NCBI GenBank assembly: GCA_963995525.1 | Contig: OZ023214.1 | Span: forward strand, 19,675,626 to 19,739,625 | Reading direction: 5' to 3' | DNA length: 64,000 bases | DNA from: Escarpia spicata | Taxonomy: Eukaryota; Annelida; Polychaeta; Sabellida; Siboglinidae | Part shown: piece after piece, positions 45,282 through 53,762 of the stretch | Layout: each line of letters begins with the position of its first letter | Numbering within the stretch: position 1 is the stretch's first letter | The notes under the pieces: model-generated | Seen by the model: only the letters and a program-made list of their open reading frames with translations | Told to the model about the DNA's origin: nothing | Database searches by the model: none | Translations under genes and position numbers: made by a program

Positions 45282-46571
45282 TCATACAATTGAGATTTTA
45301 CATCCACACTTCATAGTTGCTTCATCGCTACAAAGGTGGTCAACCTTCTCGAGTGCTATACAACAGTTGCCGGCCTCATGTCGGGGACTCGGCTTCCCTG
45401 GGGAGAACTGACGGGGTTTACCCGTGGGACAATTTACAGCCCTATGACCTGGTTGTGAACACAAGAAACATCTCATAGGCTCACGAGGGGGTGTGGCGCT
45501 AAGCCTCCTATATTCGGAGTACTTATCGGGACGAAACAATGACTTTCCCTCTTCCTTTCGATCACCCCTAGGATGGGAGTTGTTGCGTGTGTCATTCTTT
45601 TTAGGGATTTCCTTAAGTCCTGCGGCCATACGTGACGAAGCATATACATCCGCTAGTTCCTTCACTGCCTCCATGCTCGAGGGTGAACGCTCCCTAATGA
45701 ATACGGCTAACTCACGAGGACATGAATGCAAAAATTGCTCCCGCAAAAATAAGTCCCTCAATTCTCCATAGGATTCGTGGATTCCTGCTAGTCTGATCCA
45801 CTGGCTCAGTTTATGGTCTAATTTACCAAGATACTGGGCTGCAGTCTCATCTACCCCCTGTTTACTCCTAAAAAATCTTCGCCGGTAATCTTCGGCGGTT
45901 AGCTGAAATTTAGCTAAAAGGGCCTGCTTAAGTTTATCATAATCTTGCATGTCATCTCTAGGAAGACGAGAATACACATCTAACGCGTGACCCGTTAGAA
46001 GACTGCTCAGTCCTAATGCGTAGTCCTCTCTCTTCCACCCTGCGTTCTCAGCATAGCGCTCAAAACGAGTCAAATAAGCATCGATATTATCATCTGCTTC
46101 CCTAAACTCGGGGAGTTTGGGCATCTTCATTCCTAATCGGGAATTATCTAGGCTTCGATTAGATACATCCAACCCCTCTGCCTTAACCTTCTCGGCTTCT
46201 AGGTGTAATGTTGCCATCTCTTTCTCATGCAACATTTCTTCTAGCCTCATCTTACTATCCAGCTCCTCCTTCTCCTTGGCTCGCTGGTGCTCAAGCGCTC
46301 TCTCTTCGCGCTCCATCTCCTCCTTCTCCTTGACACGCTGACGCTCAAGTGCTCTCTCCTCACGCTCTATAGCGGCTTTCTCCTTAGCCTGCTGTTGCTC
46401 AAGCTCTTCCTTAGCACACTGGCGCTCACGCTCAAGTGCTCTCTCCTCACGCTCTAAAGCGGCTTTCTCTTTAGCCTGCTGTTGCTCCTGTTCATGGCGA
46501 ACAAACTCTAAGAGCTCAGCTCCTTCCAATTTCAACTTCTCGCCTATCTCCATAAGCTGTTGAAATTCCAT
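45282..46571 (-). CDS. gag: gag: coiled coil, SCAN-like capsid and zinc knuckle (429 aa)
   Basis: Residues 20-135 are a highly charged coiled coil made of about three imperfect repeats (KEKAALEREERALERER type). Residues about 150-315 are the capsid. Its C-terminal half (RFFRSKQGVDETAAQYLGKL, then LFLREQFLHSCPRELAVFI) closely resembles the SCAN domain. A CCHC knuckle, CFLCSQPGHRAVNC, is at 368-381. The protein would coat element RNA and assemble particles. It ends with a single TGA and pol continues in the same frame, suggesting readthrough or a mutation. Confidence 0.92.
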   Translation of the reverse strand: MEFQQLMEIGEKLKLEGAELLEFVRHEQEQQQAKEKAALEREERALERERQCAKEELEQQQAKEKAAIEREERALERQRVKEKEEMEREERALEHQRAKEKEELDSKMRLEEMLHEKEMATLHLEAEKVKAEGLDVSNRSLDNSRLGMKMPKLPEFREADDNIDAYLTRFERYAENAGWKREDYALGLSSLLTGHALDVYSRLPRDDMQDYDKLKQALLAKFQLTAEDYRRRFFRSKQGVDETAAQYLGKLDHKLSQWIRLAGIHESYGELRDLFLREQFLHSCPRELAVFIRERSPSSMEAVKELADVYASSRMAAGLKEIPKKNDTRNNSHPRGDRKEEGKSLFRPDKYSEYRRLSATPPREPMRCFLCSQPGHRAVNCPTGKPRQFSPGKPSPRHEAGNCCIALEKVDHLCSDEATMKCGCKISIV

Positions 46572-47431
46572 AGTGTATTCCTATTACTACCTATCTAGAT
46601 AATATAGCGGACACACTCTAGAGGGGCTTATCTATCCACCTCTACTAGTCGAGTCAAAATATGACAACAAATAACTAGGGTCACTCTGGATCTCCTAGAT
46701 ATCCGACTAATTCACTATGCGGGCTGCACGAAAATACTCACTGCATAAGGCCGACGGGGGACCTTCTATAACCACACATAAACTGGGTCAACACGGGACC
46801 AAATACTAGGATCTAACAAGACTTCCTAGTGATGCATCTATCCTATTATGCTGGCTGCAAGGAAATATCCACTGCATAAGGCCGACGGGGACCTTCTCTA
46901 ACCACGCATAAACTGGGTCAACACGGGACTGAATACTAGGATCTAACAAGACTTCCTAGTGATGCACCTATCCTACTATGCTGGCTGCAAGGAAATATCC
47001 ACTGCATAAGGCCGACGGGGGACCTTCTCTAACCAACGTACCTCGGCTAGGGACCGTACACTAGTCAACTACTGGACTAACTCTGGGACCGCTAGCGCAT
47101 ACATAAACTGTATGCTTTACAAACGATAACTAATAGCTGCAATAACGATCGTCATCGTATTCAGTCTATCTTACTGTCAATCGTTGTTACTCGTGAACCC
47201 CTTACTTCATTTAACCCATTAAGTAATGGTTCGTACCCTAGGTAAATAACTTCTCGATACAGTAACTGATAGTTTATGGCATTTAGTTCCCTTCCTGAAA
47301 AGATGAAGTTTGAGGTGGACCTAGCTTCTTAGCTTGGCACTGCCTTGCCTCTAAACTAATATCTCGAACATTTTATACGGTAATAGGGAAACGCGAATCC
47401 TGTGCACCAAAAGTTACTGCCCAACTCAAAA
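46572..47431 (-). repeat. LTR-element leader with ~130-bp tandem repeats
   Basis: The untranslated leader between primer site and gag contains nearly three tandem units of about 130 bp (about 46680-47040). The phrase CTGCATAAGGCCGACGGGG recurs at 46741, 46872 and 47002. Leader repeats are common in LTR elements and may hold packaging or translation signals; no function is shown. Confidence 0.8.
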
Positions 47432-47449
47432 TCTCGGCGCGAGCCCCCA
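47432..47449 (-). promoter_or_regulatory. Primer binding site, tRNA-Pro-like
   Basis: Two bases after the 5' LTR the minus strand reads TGGGGGCTCGCGCCGAGA. The first ten bases equal the tRNA-Pro site used by many gammaretroviruses; the rest aligns with one insertion and a mismatch. Confidence 0.65.
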
Positions 47450-47451
47450 GT

Positions 47452-48859
47452 TGCCACAAAATCGAGTGTAAGTATCAATAAATTAATAAATTGGCGGTAC
47501 CCGATTTGACATAGCAAGTTATAGGTTCAGGTGCACTAGGATTCGGAGTGAACGAGAGACATAACGTGACATCAGATATGTAAGTACGAGAAGCCAACTG
47601 GCATTCCCATTTAATACATCAACAACAAATATATGCGGTTCAATGATAGTTGGCCAACCGTTACTCTGCTATGACATTATATTTATAACATCATACAATG
47701 TACTCGACGAGTATGCATCCAAATACGAATTTACATGGGAGACAGTATAAACAGCTGGTCACTTACATGAAGACGGGTATACACCGTTGTAAAGTCTATG
47801 AACTGTAACCAACGAATGTCTCGTGATGTGCGAATGTCAACGTTCGCATCGGTCGCGTTCGGCGAGATGTCAGGACGAAGTTGAAAGTCGTTCGGCGTTC
47901 GGCGAACGAATGTCGATTCCACGCGAATCACCAGGCGACAACACGGTAACGATGTCACGACGTTGGCGATGTCGAGAAGGTCTGTCACGAAGTCTGTGTT
48001 ATGACAGCTAGCAGACGAAACGGTGGTGGCCTCGCATTCGAAGATCACGTCAAAACGGAACAACAGTCGGTTATCGCTCAGTCTTCTTCAACGCGTGAGA
48101 AGTGCAGCGTCTCACAACTAATCAGTACTGTTGGAATCGTAGAAGTATTTACTACAGGCGTTGGGCGGACACACGTTTCAGCCCAATTCCTGGAGACGAG
48201 AGTGCAACACTTTCTTCTGCTCAAATGTTCGTCTGGCCTCGAATGGCCGTCCTGCCCTTATATAGCTTGATGGCCAGAAGTTAGTCTGACCAATTAAAAC
48301 ACTTAATACAAATTAAAGTCGCTTCAAAAACCAGCTCCCGAAACCTTTCACACATCGAAGCAATCCATTCAACTCGCTGAGTTCAAAATAGATATTGCGA
48401 GCTAAACGTCTGGCTATATAACTTATAAGTGCTCATACAATCTTAAACTTACGTGAATTACTTACATAATTAATATCACTGGATTCCCTGAATCGAGCCG
48501 GATACCACAATATTCATCGTACATTCCAACTCTCATGAATGAATCCATAATTTTAATAAAACACGCACTCTATTCATAAGCTAGGAGTGACCCTAGTGTT
48601 TTTCACACCTACATTTCAGTAAACAACTTTTATAAGTTCATAATATAATCTTCTTATAACCACAACATAAGTAATTTGACAGGTCACCATATTACCAGTC
48701 ATATTAAATAATTTCTACTGGTACCAAATTTGGTATACCTAACCGTAGAATTAGTGGTGTACGCTAAAAAATGAAATTAATTAAATCTGCTCGTCGGCAG
48801 TTAAAACGTTACACGCCTTAATCGCCAGAGGGCACCAGCGTGTACCTCCGTGACAATAC
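47452..48859 (-). repeat. 5' LTR (right copy), inner part
   Basis: Begins TGCCACAAAATCGAG (the left LTR has TGTCAC). It carries a 6-bp and a 7-bp insertion relative to the left LTR. Interrupted at 48859 by the CR1; the last 75 bp are at 52216-52290. The total of 1483 equals 1470 plus 13. Confidence 0.93.
48258..48264 (-). promoter_or_regulatory. Putative TATA box of the 5' LTR
   Basis: TATATAA within CAAGCTATATAAGGGCAGG on the minus strand, a standard Pol II core promoter word. A CR1 now sits about 600 bp upstream of it. Confidence 0.5.
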
Positions 48860-48950
48860 AAGATTTAACAAGATTGCCACCCAGAGAATTAACTCTAGGT
48901 AGCAGGTGGACAAGGAAGCCCTTGGCTTTTCGAGAGTCCGACCTTTTTAT

Positions 48951-50828
48951 CTATGTGTATCCCGCCCGTCTGAGGTATGTGTCGATTTTATTTTTAAACA
49001 TATTCACGCTACTAGCACCCACACAATCAGCAGGTAATCTGTTCCATTCATTTACAGTCCTTTGGCTTTGTGAAAATGAAAACTTTCTTATATCCAATCT
49101 ACTCTGCTCCTTTGCTAATGCAAGATCATGTCCTCTAGTCCTTCTATCTTTCTTAACTGAGAAAAACATATTTCTATCAATTTTTTCATAACCCTTCAAT
49201 ATTTTAAACACTTCTATCTGATCTCCTCTCAATCTCCTGGTCTCTAGTGTTGTTAAACCGCATTTTTTTAGGCGTATTTCATAACTAAGATCCCTCAGAT
49301 TTTGTATCATTTTAGTTGCTCTCCTCTGCACTCTTTCTAGCATATCTATGTCCTTCGTGCGATATGGCCTCCATGCTTGAATACAATATTCTAAATGAGG
49401 CCTAACTATTGTTTTGTACAGCGGTATTATTAGCTCTTTTTCCTTATACGTTATGTTTCGCCTAATTAATCCAAGGATTTGATTTCCCTTTGAAGCTGCA
49501 ATTCCGCACTGCTCTGAAATCTTCATATCAGCACTAACGGTTAACCCTAAGTCCTTTTCTTTTACAGTAGTACTTAGTACAGTACCCCCCATTGTATATT
49601 CTACCTCTTCGTTCCCATGTCCTATGTGGAGGCATTTACATTTCCCAAAATTGAACATCATTTGCCATTTTTCAGACCATTTCATCAACCTGTCAAGATC
49701 ATCTTGTAAATGCTGTCTATCTCCATCACTTTTAATCCTTCTAAACACTTTTGTATCATCTGCAAATTTCAACACCTTGCTTGTTATTTCATCATCCAAA
49801 TCGTTGATGTATATTAAGAATAATATAGGACCTAATACTGATCCCTGTGGTACCCCACTCAATACCGATTTCCAGTTTGAAGCCTCCCCATCAACTACTA
49901 CACGTTGTCTTCTGTCAATCAGCCATTGTTCTATCCAGTTTATTATACCATTTCCTATGCCATGGGCCTTTAGTTTAAGCAGTAATCTTTGATGTGGTAC
50001 TTTGTCAAAAGCTTTTTGAAAATCTAAGTAGACGATATCTACTGGTGTTCCCTCATCTACCCACTTAGTGATGTCTTCCAAAAAACATAACATATTTGTT
50101 AAGCATGACCTCGCTTTAAAAAAACCATGTTGAGATGGGTTTATCAAGTTTTGTTTAACAAGAAAATCCACCATGTGATCTTTAATTAGTCTTTCTAATA
50201 ATTTACAAATCACTGATGTTAAACTCACTGGTCTATAGTTCTCTGACTTGTTTCTCGAACCTTTTTTGAATAACGGTATAATGTTTGCTTCTTTCCATTC
50301 TAAAGGAACCACTCCCTCTTCTAATGACAAGTTGAAAACTGTTGCAAGTGGTATGCTAATTTGTTCTACAATTTCCAATAGTAGTTTGGGTGGAATACCA
50401 TCCACTCCAGGTGATTTATTTTCCTTCATAGCCCTTATTTTCTTAGCTACCATTTCCGGGGTTACAATTAATTGTCCTAAATAGTCTGAATCTGCCCCCT
50501 TGAACTTAGCCTCTGGTATTGGCAGTGAACTAATATCTTCCCTGGTAAACACTGAACTAAAGTACTCATTCAGGTCTTCTGCCATTATGAATCCCTCTGA
50601 TATCATATTTCCAGCACTATCTTCTAGAGGACCAACCTTATCTTGAACTTTCTGTTTGCTTCGAACATACGCATAAAAACTCTTGCTGTCATGTTTTATA
50701 TTACTAGCTAATTGTTGTTCATAGCTTCTCTTTGAATTTCTAATTTCAGCTGTAGCTTGGTTAAGTGCTTCTTTATAATTGTTGTAGTCTTCATCATTTC
50801 CAGTACATCTATATGACTTCCACATCAT
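48951..50828 (-). CDS. CR1 ORF2, reverse transcriptase part (625 aa)
   Basis: A linker is followed by RT: ENKSPGVDGIPPKLL (136-150), NYRPVSLTSVICKLLERLI, VYLDFQKAFDKVPHQ, GVPQGSVLGPILFLIY (325-340), FADDTKVF (catalytic 355-358) and the C-terminal RRATKMIQNLRD and LTTLETRRLRGDQIEVFKIL. It is the lower part of ORF2, separated from the endonuclease by one frameshift in about 51005-51035. Codons upstream of the first ATG to about 51000 are also open, so the real frame is longer. Copies of this family at 4 other places in the window are only fragments. Confidence 0.93.
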   Translation of the reverse strand: MMWKSYRCTGNDEDYNNYKEALNQATAEIRNSKRSYEQQLASNIKHDSKSFYAYVRSKQKVQDKVGPLEDSAGNMISEGFIMAEDLNEYFSSVFTREDISSLPIPEAKFKGADSDYLGQLIVTPEMVAKKIRAMKENKSPGVDGIPPKLLLEIVEQISIPLATVFNLSLEEGVVPLEWKEANIIPLFKKGSRNKSENYRPVSLTSVICKLLERLIKDHMVDFLVKQNLINPSQHGFFKARSCLTNMLCFLEDITKWVDEGTPVDIVYLDFQKAFDKVPHQRLLLKLKAHGIGNGIINWIEQWLIDRRQRVVVDGEASNWKSVLSGVPQGSVLGPILFLIYINDLDDEITSKVLKFADDTKVFRRIKSDGDRQHLQDDLDRLMKWSEKWQMMFNFGKCKCLHIGHGNEEVEYTMGGTVLSTTVKEKDLGLTVSADMKISEQCGIAASKGNQILGLIRRNITYKEKELIIPLYKTIVRPHLEYCIQAWRPYRTKDIDMLERVQRRATKMIQNLRDLSYEIRLKKCGLTTLETRRLRGDQIEVFKILKGYEKIDRNMFFSVKKDRRTRGHDLALAKEQSRLDIRKFSFSQSQRTVNEWNRLPADCVGASSVNMFKNKIDTYLRRAGYT

Positions 50829-51004
50829 TTGTTTATACTTAATTTTTCTAATGGCTTCTTTCGATAAGTGTTTCTTTTTGGACCGTTTTCCTTGTTTTTT
50901 GAAGGGTACAAATTTATCGATTATGCACTTAATTTCACTCTTTAATATATTCCAGCATTCTGTTGCCGTCTTATTTTTCAGTGTCTTATTCCAGTCTATC
51001 TTTG

Positions 51005-51835
51005 CTAAATATTTCCTTTGTGGAAATTTCTCCTATACTGCTTTTTGCTATTCCTTTCTGATTTTACATTGATGGTAAAATGTATCTGGTTGTGATCGCT
51101 ACTCCCCAGTGGCTCACATATCTTGACATTGTCAACTAATTCATTCTGTGAGGACAAAACTATGTCTAACACATTCTCACCCCTGGTTGGTTCTAGCACA
51201 TGTTGAGAAAGGAATGTATCTTGAACTAAAACTAAAAACTTGTGGTCCTCTCTCCCCATACTCTGTAGAGATTTCCATTGTATATGCCCGTGGTTAAAAT
51301 CCCCCATAATAATACAGTCCCGTTTGCTTACTTCCCTTATAGCGTTTTGTATTTTTTCATTCTCTTCTATGCTTATGTTTGGACTTCGATAAACTAACCC
51401 AACTGTTAACGTTGAGTTTCCTGTAACTATGTTACACCAAACAGCTTCTTCGCAATCTGCTTCTCTTTCTAATTTTATTTCATAAGCCTGAATAGATTCT
51501 TTAATATATAAAATAACTCCACCTCCCTTTCTTCCTATTCTATCTTTTCTAAACATTACATATCCTGTCAGTCCCAATTCAGCATCTGATATATCGGTGG
51601 TGGTCCAGGATTCGGTTATACCTATTATATGAGGGTCAATATCTTCTACCATAATGTTTAGTTCATTTCTTTTGTTTACTATACTCCTTGCATTTAAACA
51701 AACACATTTATATCCAGCTTCAGAAGAGTTTTCCAGACTGTTATTTGTTGATTTATTTGTGCTGTCTTTATCTATGCCTCCATTTTCAGGCTTTTCTGTG
51801 AGTCCCCCCTGCGAATCTAGTTTAAATAGATGCAA
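51005..51835 (-). CDS. CR1 ORF2, endonuclease part (276 aa)
   Basis: An APE-type endonuclease follows about 40 linker residues: VCLNARSIVNKRNELN, GITESWTTTDISD (E-S-W in place of E-T-W), KGGGVILYIK, VGLVYRSPN, IIMGDFNHGHIQWKSL and SSDHNQIHFTI. It ends prematurely at KGNI because of a frameshift; the sequence beyond continues in another frame. The ATG at 51835 overlaps the end of ORF1 by 19 bases. Confidence 0.92.
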   Translation of the reverse strand: MHLFKLDSQGGLTEKPENGGIDKDSTNKSTNNSLENSSEAGYKCVCLNARSIVNKRNELNIMVEDIDPHIIGITESWTTTDISDAELGLTGYVMFRKDRIGRKGGGVILYIKESIQAYEIKLEREADCEEAVWCNIVTGNSTLTVGLVYRSPNISIEENEKIQNAIREVSKRDCIIMGDFNHGHIQWKSLQSMGREDHKFLVLVQDTFLSQHVLEPTRGENVLDIVLSSQNELVDNVKICEPLGSSDHNQIHFTINVKSERNSKKQYRRNFHKGNI

Positions 51836-52212
51836 CCTGTCCCACTGTCAACAGATTGCAACAGATTCTCTGAGAAAACTGCTGCCCCCTTTCCACTAAG
51901 ATGGAGGCCATCTCTCATGTACATATCTTCCCTCCCAACAAAGTATCCCCATAAATCTGTGAATCCCATCCCCTCTTCTTCACACATCTGCTCAGCCAGT
52001 GCATTGATCGCCATCCTCTTGCAGTTTCTATACGTTGCCCCCCTTCCTCCCATTACTGGCAAAATTCCTGACAAAATAACCTGTTCGACTCTCGTCTTCT
52101 TTAGCTTCCTCACTAACTGTCTATACTTCTGTACTATCGCAGTTGTTCCCTCCCTGTCTGCATTATTTGTTCCTACATGTACCAGTATAGACCCCCCCTT
52201 GCCATGTCCCAA
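51817..52212 (-). CDS. CR1 ORF1, C-terminal SGNH/GDSL esterase-like domain (5'-truncated)
   Basis: Residues ILVHVGTNNADREG and, near the end, MRDGLHLSGKGAAVFSENLL give the G-x-N block and the D-x-x-H block of SGNH hydrolases. An esterase domain of this kind is established in ORF1 proteins of many CR1 elements. The N-terminal G-D-S block is lost by 5' truncation of the insert. The first few codons belong to the truncation boundary with the LTR. Confidence 0.85.
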   Translation of the reverse strand: MGHGKGGSILVHVGTNNADREGTTAIVQKYRQLVRKLKKTRVEQVILSGILPVMGGRGATYRNCKRMAINALAEQMCEEEGMGFTDLWGYFVGREDMYMRDGLHLSGKGAAVFSENLLQSVDSGTGCIYLN

Positions 52213-52215
52213 TAC

Positions 52216-52290
52216 ATACCAGAGATGGCAGCACCATCAAAACCACTGTTCTAAAGCCTAATTAAATTCTATACAAACCACTTTGTGACA
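52216..52290 (-). repeat. 5' LTR (right copy), outer 75 bp
   Basis: Resumes with ATACCAGAGATGGCAGCACC, identical to 41586 onward, and ends TTTGTGACA followed by the ACTAC target duplication. Confidence 0.93.
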
Positions 52291-53110
52291 ACTACCAACC
52301 ATGAAACTCAGTGCAGATGAATAGATCCATGAATTCTGCACCCAACTTGAAATCTTGCTGTGGCACGATTTCATAAGCAGACAGCAGGCACAATCGTTCC
52401 CTTGGAATAATGCACAGGCAACATTGCACCCATTTGTTTGCTACTATTGTGAAGCTGGTAATGACTGTGTGTCACATGTTAGTTATGTTGTCATTTCTGA
52501 CTGTAACATACATGATACCATTACTGTGCACCTGTTCCAGAAAAACCTCATCAGCGGCTCTTTGAATTTGCACCAGCTCATTTTCCTGCTATAAAATTCT
52601 ACTTTTCGACCACAGAAGAGTACTACGAAGAAACAACTCTTCTTGCAAGCCGTATGCAGAGCGAAAACAATAGCAGGAACACGGAAGCCACACTTCGTCA
52701 AGCAATTATCACTTAATGATTTAGAAGTAGCAATATATTTTACATGTTCCATAAGAAGAAAAGAGATTGTGACAGCCCAGTGTGATGGTCTCAGTCTCGT
52801 GGATATCAAAGAGTATCTGATGGCCATCTATGATGGAAACTGGTGGGTGGCATATGTAATGGATGTTATTCCAGCTGATAAAGAGGCTGAACTGAACTTC
52901 CTTCACCCATATGGACCATCTCCATCATATTGCTACCCACGACACAGTGACACTCTTCATGTTCATGTGGGTGATATACCAACGCATATTCACCTGACAA
53001 CCGACACTGGTTGGACCTACAAACTATCCAGAGGACACAAACAAAGTATATGAGGCCCTGCAAAGAATTTGAATACATGTTAAGAGAGAGACTACAGCCT
53101 TTAGGAGCTT
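52291..53110 (+). pseudogene. Transposon protein, C-terminal parts, broken
   Basis: Continues the protein cut at 40190. SVDDLIHAFCTQLEILL-like sequence precedes DFISRQQA, FPWNNAQATLHPFVCYYC, VSYVVISDCNIHDTITVHLF, TRKPHFVKQL, then LVDIKEYLMAIYDGNWWVAY and LNFLHPYGPSPSYCYP. The W-N-N-A-Q-A-T motif and the final chromo/Tudor-like G-N-W-W-V-x-Y...F-x-x-P-x-G-P module are constant in this family. A deletion before LHQLIF and frameshifts abolish function. Confidence 0.65.
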
Positions 53111-53185
53111 GTTAAGTGATCTAAAAAAGGGAACTAATAAAATTCAATTTTGCATCCACTGATCTATAGATCAAAGGTAAGTCAC

Positions 53186-53641
53186 CCAGGTGTACTCAAT
53201 TTAATATATCTCTGAACATCAGTATTATTTGCCCAGTGTAATATTTTCAGGAACTCTTCTGCAATAGTATAGGATACTGTAAAACATTTAAAAAATGGGA
53301 GGATACAATTTTTTGGTATCTGAGATTAAAGGTGAAATTATAAAAAATATGTTATTTTTATTTACATATTTTTATTTTACAATACCTATGTGTGCCTGTT
53401 TATTGGCTTTCGAATTATGTATTACATGTACTTCCTTTTCTAGCTTTATTAACAGCAGATTTATGGGAATCAATGTAACTGTCAGTATGTGAATTGGTTC
53501 AAAGTTCAGTGACAAATATCTTCAATAATATACTTGACCTAGATTTAAAAAAAAAATTATTTTGATATTCTTGTGTTAAATTTCATAAAAATTGGAGTCG
53601 GGCATTGTTTTGAGTGATTGATTTGACATGGAATGACCCCA
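53186..53641. repeat. Right long terminal inverted repeat
   Basis: Reverse complement of 38307-38761 with indels. It includes GCAATAGTATAGGATACTGT and ends GATTTGACATGGAATGACCC. Confidence 0.85.
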
Positions 53642-53762
53642 CTGGTATTTCTAGAATAATAGTACAGTGTATCATTACTATGGACTGGGCTGCATTCCCA
53701 GTTGTACATAATCAGAAGTTTCTATAATAAATGATGACATTGATCTTGACCTTCATTATATG
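53642..53762. repeat. Segmental duplication, copy 2 (right part)
   Basis: Continues the homology broken at 38306. TATTTCTAGAATAATA... to CATTGATCTTGACCTTCATT matches 33648-33745 plus the flank after the CR1 tail in copy 1. Confidence 0.85.

Larger units (their letters stand above)
48860..52209 (-). mobile_element. 5'-truncated CR1 LINE nested in the 5' LTR, 6-bp target duplication
   Basis: 3350 bp, transcribed leftwards, CAATAC duplicated at 48854-48859 and 52210-52215. It keeps the end of ORF1 and nearly all of ORF2. The 3' end is (GTTAAATCTT)n preceded by the conserved tail also found at 13746, 33747 and 57301. Confidence 0.95.
40191..52290 (-). mobile_element. Gmr1-like Ty3/gypsy LTR retrotransposon with 5-bp target duplication
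   Basis: Transcribed leftwards. It has LTRs of 1470 bp (left) and 1483 bp (right, interrupted by a CR1), TGTCACAAA..TTTGTGACA termini, and ACTAC duplicated at 40186-40190 and 52291-52295. The internal order is primer site, gag, protease, integrase, RT, RNase H. Integrase before RT is the reverse of ordinary Ty3/gypsy and defines Gmr1-like elements. The empty target is preserved in a relative at 58671-58680. By eye the LTRs differ by about seven substitutions and two short indels, implying a young insertion. Confidence 0.93.
38307..53641 (+). mobile_element. DNA transposon with ~455-bp terminal inverted repeats (contains the LTR element)
   Basis: The left end GGATCATTCCCATGTCAAAT and the right end ATTTGACATGGAATGACCCC are inverted copies. 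The inverted homology extends to about 38761 and from about 53186. Without the nested LTR element the transposon is about 3.2 kb and carries one degraded plus-strand gene. The insertion interrupts copy 2 of the segmental duplication; copy 1 keeps the uninterrupted site near 33645. The target duplication is ambiguous (ATTG/ACTG-like). Confidence 0.85.
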
